Shown here in pieces: positions 22,545 through 30,911 of a stretch of 43,229 bases of DNA. The number at the start of each line of letters is the position of its first letter. Within the stretch, counting starts at the first letter, position 1. The stretch lies in assembly GCA_038211455.1 (NCBI GenBank), contig JBBQVP010000015.1, positions 1 to 43,229 on the forward strand, in the 5' to 3' direction. This stretch comes from SZAS-79 sp038211455. GTDB taxonomy: Bacteria > Pseudomonadota > Gammaproteobacteria > Burkholderiales > SG8-39. The notes below the pieces were generated by a model. That model made no database searches, was not told the origin of the DNA, and saw only the letters and a list, made by a program, of their open reading frames with translations. The position numbers were made by a program, and so were the translations under genes.

Positions 22545-23411
22545 TTACAACCAGTAGACGAATATGAAAAGCCCCAGCCAGACCACGTCGACAAAGTGCC
22601 AGTACCAGGCCACCGCCTCAAACGCAAAATGATGGTCAGGCTTGAAGTGGCCGGCGAGGCAACGCGCCAGGATCACGGTCAGCATGATCGCGCCGAGCGT
22701 GACGTGGAATCCGTGAAATCCGGTCAGCATGTAGAAGGTCGACCCGTACACCCCTGTCGACAGTTTGAGGTTGAGATCGGAATAGCCGTGCCCGTACTCG
22801 ATCACCTGGCACACCAGGAACGTGGCACCCAGCGCGACGGTCAGGAACATGAACAGGTTCAAAATCCCGCGCTTGTTCTCCTTAAGTGCCCAATGCGCGA
22901 CGGTAATCGTCACGCCCGAGGACAGCAGCAGGAAGGTGTTCAGTGCAGGCAGGCCCCAGGCCCCCATCGGCGTGAATTTCTCTGCGAATCCCGGACCGGC
23001 CGAGGGCCAGTGCGAGGTGAACCCCGGCCAGAGGACCTCGTTATGCAGCAGGCTCGCCAGGTCCGGCACCGAAACCACGCGCGCCCAGAAAAGCGCACCG
23101 AAGAATCCGGCAAAGAACATCACTTCGGAGAAAATGAACCAACTCATTCCCCAGCGGAAAGAGAGATCGACACGCTTCGAATAGCGCGCGGTCTCCGATT
23201 CGCGGATCACGTCGCCGAACCAGCGGTACATCATGTACATGAGGATCATCGCGCCCAGCGCGAGCGAAATGTACCCGGCGCTCATGCCGTTGAACGAGAA
23301 GATCGCGCCCAGCGCCATGCAGAAGATGCCAACTGAACCCATGATCGGCCAGGGCATCGGCTGCGGTATGAAGTAGGCCGGCGTAGCTTCAGCAGTCGGA
23401 TGTTGCGACAT
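22545..23411 (-). CDS. coxC: Cytochrome c oxidase subunit III
   Basis: The protein has 288 residues with seven hydrophobic segments. YFIPQPMPWPIMGSVG opens the protein. FIFSEVMFFAGFFGALFWAR and GFHGFHVTLGAIML are the classic subunit III motifs, and the end is YWHFVDVVWLGLFIFVYWL. It stabilises subunit I in the inner-membrane aa3-type oxidase and is thought to give proton and oxygen access. GGGAG lies ahead of the ATG. It is the last gene of the structural arm, 42 bases after the DUF2970 gene, and is followed by a strong terminator. Also called ctaE. Confidence 0.97.
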   Translation of the reverse strand: MSQHPTAEATPAYFIPQPMPWPIMGSVGIFCMALGAIFSFNGMSAGYISLALGAMILMYMMYRWFGDVIRESETARYSKRVDLSFRWGMSWFIFSEVMFFAGFFGALFWARVVSVPDLASLLHNEVLWPGFTSHWPSAGPGFAEKFTPMGAWGLPALNTFLLLSSGVTITVAHWALKENKRGILNLFMFLTVALGATFLVCQVIEYGHGYSDLNLKLSTGVYGSTFYMLTGFHGFHVTLGAIMLTVILARCLAGHFKPDHHFAFEAVAWYWHFVDVVWLGLFIFVYWL

Positions 23412-23453
23412 TTTTTTCTCCCGTATTCCCTGATTCCAGATTTCTGCAGGCGG

Positions 23454-23657
23454 TCAGCTGGTTACCAGCTTTACCACCATCAATAACGTCAGCACGAACA
23501 GCACCGCGCCGATAAGGCCGGCAACGATCACCTGCACCGGGCTGATGCTCACCGAATCCCGGTCATAGTCGGACTTCTTTCTAACCCCGAAGAACGACCA
23601 GAAGACCGCTTTCGCGACCGCCAGGAACGAAGCCCTCGGCCGCGCGTCCTCGACCAT
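23454..23657 (-). CDS. DUF2970-type small membrane protein
   Basis: The protein has 67 residues from an ATG at 23657 that overlaps the cox11 stop as TGATG. It has a cytoplasmic start with FLAVAKAVFWSFFGVRKKSDYDRD, then one membrane helix VQVIVAGLIGAVLFVLTLLMVVKLV. The VFWSFFGVRKKSDYDRD segment is the DUF2970 signature and explains the choice of start. The longer in-frame reading through cox11 is a shadow. Found between cox11 and coxC in many Betaproteobacteria; function unknown, and a structural or assembly role in the oxidase is inferred from the constant place. Confidence 0.88.
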   Translation of the reverse strand: MVEDARPRASFLAVAKAVFWSFFGVRKKSDYDRDSVSISPVQVIVAGLIGAVLFVLTLLMVVKLVTS

Positions 23658-24214
23658 CACGTCTTCCCGCCAAGGCCGGCGACTTCGAAAAATGTGTACG
23701 ACAAGGTGATCGTATTCACATCCTCCGGTATCTTCGGATCGATCAGGAACACGACCGGCATGCGCCGCGTCTCGCCTGCCGCAAACGTCTGCTGTGCAAA
23801 GCAAAAGCACTCCAGTTTGCTGAAGTACTGGCCCGCACGCTGGGGGCCATAGCTGGGAACCGCCTGCGCAGTGATCGCCACCGATTTCGTGTTGACGACC
23901 TCAAACTCCACCGTCGTCAACTCGCCCGGGTGGACCGTAATGTGGTTTTGCAGCGTGCGAAACCGCCAGGGAAGATTGTGCGCATTTGCGTCGAATTCGA
24001 TCGTGATGGTGCGTGCGTAGTTCACCTGCGTATTCGTCACGGCGCTCGAACTTGTCACCACCTCGAGATTGTTGAGGCCAAGTGCCAGGCAGATCTGCTT
24101 ATAGAACGGCACCAGGGCGTAGCCGAATCCGAACATCAGCGAAGCAACGATCGAAAGCTTGACCAGCAGCCGCCGGTTGTCGCCTGCTTCGTGATGACCC
24201 CTCGCCGCGCTCAT
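23657..24214 (-). CDS. ctaG: Cytochrome c oxidase assembly protein Cox11/CtaG
   Basis: The protein has 185 residues. One N-terminal membrane segment (LSIVASLMFGFGYALVPFYKQIC) is followed by a periplasmic immunoglobulin-like domain. The copper-binding CFCF motif (SKLECFCFAQQTF, about residue 136) and MPVVFLIDP are diagnostic. It delivers copper to CuB of subunit I. Its ATG overlaps the stop of the 32-residue assembly protein as ATGA and its stop overlaps the DUF2970 start. Three consecutive genes are therefore translationally linked. The length is standard for the family. Confidence 0.96.
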   Translation of the reverse strand: MSAARGHHEAGDNRRLLVKLSIVASLMFGFGYALVPFYKQICLALGLNNLEVVTSSSAVTNTQVNYARTITIEFDANAHNLPWRFRTLQNHITVHPGELTTVEFEVVNTKSVAITAQAVPSYGPQRAGQYFSKLECFCFAQQTFAAGETRRMPVVFLIDPKIPEDVNTITLSYTFFEVAGLGGKT

Positions 24215-24309
24215 CTGATCAGCCAGTACTTGACGATGACGGCCGCAAAGAACACCAGCGCCACTGCCGCCAGGATCAGGCCGGTCCTCGCGTTACGGCT
24301 CAGCGGCAT
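24211..24309 (-). CDS. Small cytochrome oxidase assembly protein (32 residues)
   Basis: I found this by reading the gap between coxA and cox11. ATG at 24309 gives MPLSRNARTGLILAAV, then a hydrophobic helix with ALVFFAAVIVKYWLIR at the end. Its TGA overlaps the cox11 ATG as ATGA. GGAGGG lies 12 bases upstream. The layout (short basic head, one helix, KYWL-type end, place between coxA and cox11) fits the tiny oxidase assembly proteins annotated in Betaproteobacteria, which general gene callers often miss. The function beyond association with oxidase assembly is not established. Confidence 0.82.
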   Translation of the reverse strand: MPLSRNARTGLILAAVALVFFAAVIVKYWLIR

Positions 24310-24341
24310 ATCTGCGCCCGTCCCTCCGAATGTCTTGGATG

Positions 24342-25931
24342 TCACTTGATGACCGGTGCCGTTTCAAAGGTGTGATACGGCGCAGGGCTCGGCAGGTGCG
24401 TCCACTCGAGCGAATCGGCGCCCTCCCACTGCTTGTCGGCTGCCTTCTCCCCGCTCGTGATCGCCTTGACGATGATGTACAGGAAGAATACCTGCGACAG
24501 TCCGAATCCGAACGCGCCGACGGTGGAGATCTTGTTCCACGTCTCGAACTGCAGGGCATAGTCAGGGATGCGCCGCGGCATTCCGGCCAGGCCGAGGAAG
24601 TGCTGCACAAAGAAGATCATGTTGAAGAAGATCATCGAGAGCCAGAAATGCCACTTGCCCAGGGTCTCGTTGTACATCTTGCCGGTCCATTTCGGCAGCC
24701 AGAAGTAGATCCCGGCGAAGGCGGTAAACAGGGCGCCAGCGACCATCACATAGTGGAAGTGCGCGACCACGTAGTAGGTGTCCTGGAGCTGGATGTCTAC
24801 GGCGGCCAGCGACAGGACCAGGCCGGAAAAACCGCCCATGGCGAACAGAAACAGGAAGCCCAGCGCAAACAGCATCGGCGTCTCGAAGGTCAGCGACCCG
24901 CGCCACATCGTCGCCAGCCAGTTGAACATCTTCGCCGCAGTAGGCACGGCAATCAGGGTCGTGGCATACATGAAGAACAGCTGGCCCGTGACCGGCATTC
25001 CAACGGTATACATGTGGTGCGCCCAGACGATGAACGACAGGATCGCGATCGAGGCGGTCGCGTAGACCATCGACGCGTATCCGAAAAGCGGCTTCCTGGA
25101 AAACGCCGGGATGATTTGCGAGATCACGCCGAACGCCGGCAGGATGATGATGTACACCTCGGGGTGACCGAAGAACCAGAAGATGTGCTGGTAGAGAACC
25201 GGGTCGCCGCCACCGGCCGCGTTGAAGAACGAGGTGCCGAAGTGCCGATCGGTCAGCGTCATGGTCACCGCGCCCGCGAGCACCGGCATCGAGGCGATCA
25301 GCAAGTAGGCGGTGATCAGCCAGGTCCAGCAGAAAAGCGGCATCTTCATGAGCGTCATGCCGGGGGCGCGCATGTTCAGTATCGTGGTGACGATGTTGAT
25401 CGAGCCCATGATCGAGGACATCCCGAGGATGTGCACCGCGAAGATGGTGAAGTCCATGCCGATGCCCATCTGCACCGTGAGCGGCGCGTACATCGTCCAG
25501 CCCACCCCGGGCGCTCCACCGGGCATGAAGAACGACATGATCAGCAGCGTGCCCGCAAACGGCAGAAGCCAGAAACTCCAGTTATTCATCCGCGCGAACG
25601 CCATGTCGGGCGCGCCGATCTGCATCGGGATGAGCCAGTTCGCGAAGCCGACAAAGGCCGGCATGATCGCGCCGAACACCATGATGAGACCGTGCATGGT
25701 CGTCATCTGGTTGAAGAAGTCCGGGTTGACGATCTGCAAGCCGGGGGAAAACAGCTCGGCGCGGATCACCAGCGCCATCACGCCGCCCACCATGAACATG
25801 GTGAAGCTGAACCACAGGTACAGGGTGCCTATGTCCTTGTGGTTGGTGGTGGTGATCCAGCGCATGATCCCGCCGTAACCGTGGTGATGATCGTCGTGAC
25901 CGTGACCGTGATCGTCGAGGACTGCGCTCAT
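24342..25931 (-). CDS. coxA: Cytochrome c oxidase subunit I (aa3-type)
   Basis: The protein has 529 residues from the ATG at 25931, with AGGAGAACC just before it. MRWITTTNHKDIGTLYLWFSF starts the twelve-helix core. IFWFFGHPEVYIIILPAFG holds the CuB His and the cross-linked Tyr region, FIVWAHHMYTVG the His pair, and VAHFHYVMV the heme ligands. It is the catalytic subunit that reduces O2 and pumps protons. Before the core lies a His-rich head (SAVLDDHGHGHDDHHHGYGG), which is unusual in density and could bind metal, though this is inference. It follows coxB by 22 bases. Also called ctaD. Confidence 0.97.
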   Translation of the reverse strand: MSAVLDDHGHGHDDHHHGYGGIMRWITTTNHKDIGTLYLWFSFTMFMVGGVMALVIRAELFSPGLQIVNPDFFNQMTTMHGLIMVFGAIMPAFVGFANWLIPMQIGAPDMAFARMNNWSFWLLPFAGTLLIMSFFMPGGAPGVGWTMYAPLTVQMGIGMDFTIFAVHILGMSSIMGSINIVTTILNMRAPGMTLMKMPLFCWTWLITAYLLIASMPVLAGAVTMTLTDRHFGTSFFNAAGGGDPVLYQHIFWFFGHPEVYIIILPAFGVISQIIPAFSRKPLFGYASMVYATASIAILSFIVWAHHMYTVGMPVTGQLFFMYATTLIAVPTAAKMFNWLATMWRGSLTFETPMLFALGFLFLFAMGGFSGLVLSLAAVDIQLQDTYYVVAHFHYVMVAGALFTAFAGIYFWLPKWTGKMYNETLGKWHFWLSMIFFNMIFFVQHFLGLAGMPRRIPDYALQFETWNKISTVGAFGFGLSQVFFLYIIVKAITSGEKAADKQWEGADSLEWTHLPSPAPYHTFETAPVIK

Positions 25932-25953
25932 TTGGTTCTCCTGAAGGTGTCTG

Positions 25954-27096
25954 TTACTTGCGCAGGGCCTTGACTTCGGCGGGCTGGATCGCCTCGCCGG
26001 TCTTGTTGCCCCAGGCATTGCGTTCGTAGGTGATGACGGCGGCGATTTCCGTGTCGTTCAGCTGCTTGGCGAACGAAGCCATTGCCGTACCCGCCTTGCC
26101 GTTGAGGACTATGTCCAGGTGCGCGGCCTTCGGCCCGTTCGCGATCTTGGACCCGTCAAGCGCCGGGAACGCCGGCGGCATCCCCTTGCCCGTCGCCTGG
26201 TGGCAGGCCACGCATGCAGAAGCGTAGACTTTCTCGCCGCGCGCCTTGAGCTCGTCCAGCGAGTACGTCTTGGTCGGGTCGTCCGCCAGCGCAGCGAGCT
26301 TCTTCTTTTCGCCATCTACCCATTTCGTGTAGTCCTCGGCGCTGACCACCTTCACCACAATCGGCATGAAACCGTGCTCCTTGCCGCAGAGCTCGGCGCA
26401 CTGGCCGCGGTAGGTGCCGATCTTATTGGCCGTAAAGTGGGTGTCGCGAATGAAACCCGGGATCGCATCCTGCTTCACGCCGAACGCATTGAGGCCCCAT
26501 GAATGGATCACGTCCGCCGCAGTGGTCAGGATGCGAACCTTCTTGCCGACCGGAACCACCATCTCGTGGTTGACCTCGAGCAGGTAGTTTTCGCCCTTTT
26601 CTGCCCGGCCTTCGATCTGGTCGCGGGGGGTTGCGAGCTGGGATAGGAAGCTGATGCCCTCGCCTTCGCCCTTGATGTAGTCGTAGCCCCACTTCCACTG
26701 ATAACCGGTGACCTTGATGGTCATGTCCGAATTGGTAGTGTCCTTCTGCGCGATCACCGTTTTGGTCACCGGCCAGGCAATGCCAATCAGGATGAGCAGG
26801 GGGATCACGGTCCAGACGATCTCAACCGTCGTGTTCTCGTGGAAGTTCGCGGCCTTGTGCCCCTTATCCTTGCGGTGGGCAAAGATCGAGTAGAACATCA
26901 CCCCGAACACGCCGATGAAGATCACGACGATCAGCACCATCACGTATTCGTGCAGGCTGTGGATGTCCGCGGCGATCTTGGTCGCCGGCGGCTGAAGGTT
27001 CCATGTTATCGCGTGCGCGCTGCCGGCTGCCATAAGCGCGAGCAACCCTGCCGCCAGCGCCCGTCGTCCGATTTTTCCTGCCGAGACCTGTTGCAT
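25954..27096 (-). CDS. coxB: Cytochrome c oxidase subunit II fused to cytochrome c
   Basis: The protein has 380 residues from the ATG at 27096; a GTG two codons earlier is also possible. A signal peptide ends at GSAHA. Two membrane helices follow, then the CuA domain. CuA ligands are visible: His198 in VIHSWGLNAFG, and CAELCGKEHGFM with Cys233, Cys237, His241 and Met244. A C-terminal cytochrome c domain has CVACH at 295-299 and a likely axial Met near AMASF. This caa3-like fusion lets the subunit accept electrons directly. It heads the run coxB-coxA-small protein-cox11-DUF2970-coxC and follows the DUF2244 gene by 29 bases. Also called ctaC. Confidence 0.97.
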   Translation of the reverse strand: MQQVSAGKIGRRALAAGLLALMAAGSAHAITWNLQPPATKIAADIHSLHEYVMVLIVVIFIGVFGVMFYSIFAHRKDKGHKAANFHENTTVEIVWTVIPLLILIGIAWPVTKTVIAQKDTTNSDMTIKVTGYQWKWGYDYIKGEGEGISFLSQLATPRDQIEGRAEKGENYLLEVNHEMVVPVGKKVRILTTAADVIHSWGLNAFGVKQDAIPGFIRDTHFTANKIGTYRGQCAELCGKEHGFMPIVVKVVSAEDYTKWVDGEKKKLAALADDPTKTYSLDELKARGEKVYASACVACHQATGKGMPPAFPALDGSKIANGPKAAHLDIVLNGKAGTAMASFAKQLNDTEIAAVITYERNAWGNKTGEAIQPAEVKALRK

Positions 27097-27125
27097 GCTC
27101 ACCTTTCGACTCCCAGTTCTGTAAC

Positions 27126-27620
27126 CTAGTTCCGCAATCTTCTGTTCAGTTCGCCTGCCAGATCCCGCCTGGCCTGCAACTGCAGGTGGCGCCCGATCTC
27201 CAGGCTGCGACCGGACCCCGCGAGCACCAACCGCGCGCCAGACCCTTCCCCCGCCAGCATCACGCTCGCCAGAGCAGAATTGAACTCATGCCGGCGCGTC
27301 AAATCCGATTCGCGCACTTCCACCAGCAGTCTGCCTTTGTCGAGTTGTATGCGCTCGTAATCCGCGGCGTGCCGGCCATTCACCAAAAACGCAATTCCAA
27401 GACAGACCAACTCAATTCCAGCAAAGGGCAGGATCATCCATGCACCCAGCGACGCAAAAAACGCCGCAATCCCTAAAGTAACGAGCGCAATCAACCCGAA
27501 GGCCCACATCAGCCCGGCGGGGGAAATCGAGCAGTTTCGCTTTAGGAGCAGACTGAACCCGGATCCCTGACCCTGAAACGTCAACTCCCGGCAGGGAAAC
27601 CCCTGACTCGAACCGTTCAT
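27126..27620 (-). CDS. DUF2244-domain membrane protein
   Basis: The protein has 164 residues from the ATG at 27620; the upstream in-frame codons lack family features. LLLKRNCSISPAGLMWAFGLIAL leads into two close membrane helices (to FFASLGAWMILPFAGIELVCLGIAFLV). YERIQLDKGRLLVEVRE starts the C-terminal beta-rich domain. NCSISP and the helix pair are DUF2244 landmarks. The family is often next to cytochrome oxidase genes in Alpha- and Betaproteobacteria, and its role is unknown. It is the first gene of the structural arm. The 113-base gap upstream may hold the promoter (a TTGACT at 27732-27737 on this strand), but I see no well-spaced -10. Confidence 0.87.
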   Translation of the reverse strand: MNGSSQGFPCRELTFQGQGSGFSLLLKRNCSISPAGLMWAFGLIALVTLGIAAFFASLGAWMILPFAGIELVCLGIAFLVNGRHAADYERIQLDKGRLLVEVRESDLTRRHEFNSALASVMLAGEGSGARLVLAGSGRSLEIGRHLQLQARRDLAGELNRRLRN

Positions 27621-27733
27621 GAAAGCATCGCTTCCGATACCGCAAAAAAGCCCGCGTAAGTTACCACAGCGCCCCGAACCAAACAAGCCAGAACCCGCGA
27701 TAACGCCACGGATTTAGACGCGTTTTCGGAAAG

Positions 27734-28594
27734 TCAATCGTGTTTTCTGATGTCGCGATCAAGCCGCACGATCGGATGGCCTTCGGCGCTGCGCCGGGGC
27801 ACCGGCTTCCATGCATGTCCATACACCACTTCAATCGTGGCAGGCAGGCGGCCTTCACGCATGCTCGCCTCGAGTGCCCTGATCGCTCCCCGCCAGCCCC
27901 GTGTTCCGGTCAGGCCGCGCGACCGCCCAGCCAGAGCGCAAGTCTGGCCACTGGCGCGCAAGTCGGCAAACATCTCGGCCGCGCTCGAGTACGTCAGCGT
28001 GATCGTTTCGGTGTCCATTACCGGCGCCGCAAATCCGGCCGCGACCAGCATATCGCCAATATCATGCATATCGATGAACCCGTGCACGCGAGGAGCACCG
28101 CCCGCCCCGGCCAGCGCCAGGCGCAGTTCTTTCAAAGTGTCTGGCCCAAGCGTGCTGAACATCAGCAAACCCTCAACTTCGAGGACGCGGTGGAACTCCC
28201 CGATCGCTGCCGGCGGATCCGACGTCCAGTGCAACGCCATGTTCGACCACACCATCGAGCAGGCGCCTGCCGCAACCGGCATGCGCGCCATGTCGGCACA
28301 TACCGCCAGCGGTTCGGTGCGGCCACGGGCCCGGTCGAGCAATCGCCGTGCGAGGTTGCGCGGCGCGATGGTTTGCAGCATCGGCAACGCAAGATCCAGC
28401 GCGAGCAGTTGAGCCCCGGGGTAGCGCCGCGCGATATTTGCGGCCTGCGGTGCACCGCCAGCACCGGCGTCGAGGATCCGGCGCGGTGCCAGTTTTACGT
28501 AGTCGAGGCGCTCGAGCATCCGCTCCCCGACTTCGGCCTCGAGCATCGCTGCGCCGGCATAGGTCAACGCCGCCCGCTCGAAACCGCGCCGCAC
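27734..28594 (-). CDS. bioC: BioC-like SAM methyltransferase (probable malonyl-ACP O-methyltransferase)
   Basis: The protein has 286 residues from a GTG at 28594. FERAALTYAGAAMLEAEVGERMLERLDYVKL is the BioC-type lead-in. ILDAGAGGAPQAANIARRYP is a weakened SAM motif I (third Gly replaced). MVWSNMALHWTSDPPAAIGEFHRVL and LMFSTLGPDTLKELRLAL are strongly BioC-like. BioC methylates malonyl-ACP to start pimelate synthesis for biotin. Homology seems to continue upstream of the GTG in frame (LDARRVRRGFER) for about 24 codons with no ATG, GTG or TTG, so the real start may be nonstandard. No other biotin gene is in the window. It is followed by the oxidase locus. Confidence 0.78.
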   Translation of the reverse strand: MRRGFERAALTYAGAAMLEAEVGERMLERLDYVKLAPRRILDAGAGGAPQAANIARRYPGAQLLALDLALPMLQTIAPRNLARRLLDRARGRTEPLAVCADMARMPVAAGACSMVWSNMALHWTSDPPAAIGEFHRVLEVEGLLMFSTLGPDTLKELRLALAGAGGAPRVHGFIDMHDIGDMLVAAGFAAPVMDTETITLTYSSAAEMFADLRASGQTCALAGRSRGLTGTRGWRGAIRALEASMREGRLPATIEVVYGHAWKPVPRRSAEGHPIVRLDRDIRKHD

Positions 28595-28666
28595 ACGGCG
28601 CGCATCGAGTGCGAACGCGGGCGGGGGAGCGGCGGCCAGTTGCGGGGACTCCGAAGGGCGCCCGCG

Positions 28667-30031
28667 CTACGCGGCCACGCGCCGCGTGACCGGGACGAGC
28701 GCCAGTTCAATGCCGCGCGCAACGGCAAGGATCCGGCGATCGGCCCCCGCCAGGCCTGCAACCGACAGGCCCACCGGCGCATCACCGGGCGCCTGGCACG
28801 GCAGCGTGACCCCGCAGCCATCGAGGATGTTGCCCAGGCCGGTGTTGCGCAGCACGCGCATGTTGAGGCGAAAATAGTCCTCGTCACTGCGGCCGGCTTC
28901 GGCAATGGTGGGCGCAACGGCCGCGCAGGTCGGGTACAACATCGCGTCGTATGGCGCGCAAAGCACTTCCGCCGCACGAATGCTTGCGGCACGGTCGAAT
29001 CCGAGCTGGATGTAATCGGCCGCGTTGAAATCCTTCGCAAGCACGACGCGCTTTGCAACTCTGGGGTCATAGCCGGCCGCGCGCGTTTCCAGCCGCTTGC
29101 GGTGGATCAGCCACGCTTCCGCGCCCGCGAATCCGCCGTTCCTGTACAGATCCTGAGCGCGCGTAAATTCCGGCGCATCGACCCTGCTTACCAACGCGCC
29201 GGCAGCCGAAAGCGTCGCGACAGCGCGCTCAAACGCCGCAGCGACCTGCGGGTCGAGATCGTCGAACAGGCTGCATTCGGGGACCATCAGCCGCATCCCT
29301 GAGACCGGCGGCACGGGCAACGGGTCCGGAGCGATCCCGGCCATGAGGGCGTCGTAGGTCGCGCAACAGGCGACGCTGTTCGCCAGCGGCCCCACCGAAT
29401 CGAGCGTCCATGAAAGCGGAAACGCACCGTCGCGCGGAATCCTGCTGGCAGTGGGCTTGAATCCGGCCACGCCGCACAACGCCGCGGGAAGGCGTACTGA
29501 GCCTCTCGTATCCGACCCCAGGCCCATCGCGCACATCCCGTCGGCCACCGACACCGCGGCGCCGGACGAAGAACCACCGGGAACACGTCCTGTTGCCCGG
29601 TCGTAGGGATTCTTCGGCGTGCCGTAATGGGGATTGAGACCCAGGCCGCCAAATGCGAATTCGACCATGTTTGTACGCCCTACGATCACGGCGCCCGCAG
29701 CGCGCAGGCGAGCGACGGCCGGCGCGTCGAACTTTGCCGGTGGTGCATCGTCGAGCACCTTCGAGCCCGCTCGCGTCACATCGCCGGCAACATCGTAGAG
29801 ATCCTTGACGGATACCGGGATACCTTCCACCGGCGAACGCACGATCCCCTCGCGACGCAGACGGTCGGAGTGGTCGGCTTCAGCGCGCGCCATGTCGGCA
29901 TAGACCTTCACGAACGCACGCGCACCCTCTCCCGCCGGATCGGCGATCTTCGACAGCGCCGCGTCGACGAGCGCGCGACTCGTGGTCCTGCCTGCGGCGA
30001 GGTCGTCGCCCAGTCCTGCAACCGTCCACAT
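28667..30031 (-). CDS. Amidase signature family hydrolase
   Basis: The protein has 454 residues from the ATG at 30031, with GGAAGGA upstream. The catalytic Lys76 is in VEGIPVSVKDLYDVAG. The Ser of GGSSSG (152-157) and Ser178 in GSDTRGSVRLPA complete the Ser-cisSer-Lys triad. GFKPTASRIPRDGAFPLSWTLDSVGPLANS follows, as in many allophanate, malonamide or aryl-amide hydrolases. It hydrolyses a C-N amide bond, but the substrate cannot be read from sequence. It is not GatA: no gatB or gatC is near. It lies between a BioC-like gene and comF, genes that are adjacent in many Betaproteobacteria, so it looks inserted there. Confidence 0.92.
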   Translation of the reverse strand: MWTVAGLGDDLAAGRTTSRALVDAALSKIADPAGEGARAFVKVYADMARAEADHSDRLRREGIVRSPVEGIPVSVKDLYDVAGDVTRAGSKVLDDAPPAKFDAPAVARLRAAGAVIVGRTNMVEFAFGGLGLNPHYGTPKNPYDRATGRVPGGSSSGAAVSVADGMCAMGLGSDTRGSVRLPAALCGVAGFKPTASRIPRDGAFPLSWTLDSVGPLANSVACCATYDALMAGIAPDPLPVPPVSGMRLMVPECSLFDDLDPQVAAAFERAVATLSAAGALVSRVDAPEFTRAQDLYRNGGFAGAEAWLIHRKRLETRAAGYDPRVAKRVVLAKDFNAADYIQLGFDRAASIRAAEVLCAPYDAMLYPTCAAVAPTIAEAGRSDEDYFRLNMRVLRNTGLGNILDGCGVTLPCQAPGDAPVGLSVAGLAGADRRILAVARGIELALVPVTRRVAA

Positions 30032-30185
30032 GGTTTTGTCCTTCCACTCAGGAGAAAGGCGCAGATTCTGCGCGGCAGGCCAACGCTGCGTCAACCGCGC
30101 ACGAAGCAAGTGACCTCGTTTCGGCGTTCCCGTCCTGCCGCGGCGTATCGAATTCCGGCCACGGCATGCCGCATAATCGCCGGCG

Positions 30186-30899
30186 ATGCGATCGATTCAC
30201 CGGACACGCGGTGCAACCGGCCTGGCCGACTGGCTCTTCGGCGGGACGTGCTACCTGTGTCGAGGCGCGAGCGCGGACGGGGTGCTGTGCGCTCCGTGCC
30301 GCGACGACCTGCCCCGCCTTCCGCGACCGCGCTGTCCGCGCTGCGCGTTGCCCGTTTCCGAAGACCTGCCATGCGGGCGATGCCTGGCCGACCCGCCGGC
30401 CTACGACGCCACAGTGGCGGTGTTCGCGTATGCGTTTCCGGCCGATATCCTGGTGCAGGGACTGAAGTTTCGCGGCGAACTTGCGCTTGCGCCGCTGCTG
30501 GCCGCCCAGCTCGCGGATGAGATCCGCGCCGGTCCGCCCGACCCGGTCGACCTCGTCATTCCGGCGCCGCTGCATGCGGACCGCCTCGCCGAACGCGGTT
30601 TCAACCAGGCGATGGAAATCGCGCGCGAAGTGGCGGCGCGGCTGAAGGTTCCTCTTGCAGCGAACCTCTGCGATCGCGTTCGCGCCACGCCCGCGCAGGC
30701 CGGCCTCCCCTGGAAGGGGCGCCGCGACAACGTCCGCGGCGCTTTCACATGCAATCGCACCGTTGAAGCCCTGCGCGTGGCGGTGGTCGACGACGTCATG
30801 ACCACAGGCGCCACGCTCGGCGAAATTGCAGTCGCGCTGAAAAAATCCGGCGCAGCGAGGGTAGTGAACTGGGTCGTCGCGCGAACCACGACAGAATGA
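30186..30899 (+). CDS. comF: ComF family protein (phosphoribosyltransferase fold)
   Basis: The protein has 237 residues. An N-terminal zinc-type part has CYLC, CAPC, CPRC and CGRC pairs (residues about 22-66). The PRTase domain carries the PRPP loop VAVVDDVMTTGATLGE near residue 197. FNQAMEIAREVA and LPWKGRRDNVRGAF are standard ComF motifs. ComF/GntX proteins support use of DNA taken up by competence systems, though the biochemical step is unclear. It is divergent from the amidase gene, with 154 bases between starts, and lies just before trmL, the usual comF-trmL pairing. Confidence 0.93.
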   Translation: MRSIHRTRGATGLADWLFGGTCYLCRGASADGVLCAPCRDDLPRLPRPRCPRCALPVSEDLPCGRCLADPPAYDATVAVFAYAFPADILVQGLKFRGELALAPLLAAQLADEIRAGPPDPVDLVIPAPLHADRLAERGFNQAMEIAREVAARLKVPLAANLCDRVRATPAQAGLPWKGRRDNVRGAFTCNRTVEALRVAVVDDVMTTGATLGEIAVALKKSGAARVVNWVVARTTTE

Positions 30900-30911
30900 G
30901 GAAACCACCGG

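Noticed and set aside
24330..25973. 547-residue open frame on the plus strand opposite coxA
   Set aside because: Rich in Arg, His, Asp and Glu without any domain pattern; it is the antisense shadow of a GC-rich gene whose minus-strand frame is plainly subunit I.
27621..27733. Promoter for the oxidase operon (TTGACT at 27732-27737, TAAATC at 27711-27716 on the minus strand)
   Set aside because: The spacer is only 15 bases and the -10 is poor, so I mention it under the DUF2244 gene but do not call it.
27740..29302. 520-residue open frame opposite the BioC-like and amidase genes
   Set aside because: No recognisable motif, and both minus-strand genes have intact catalytic motifs and good codon pattern.
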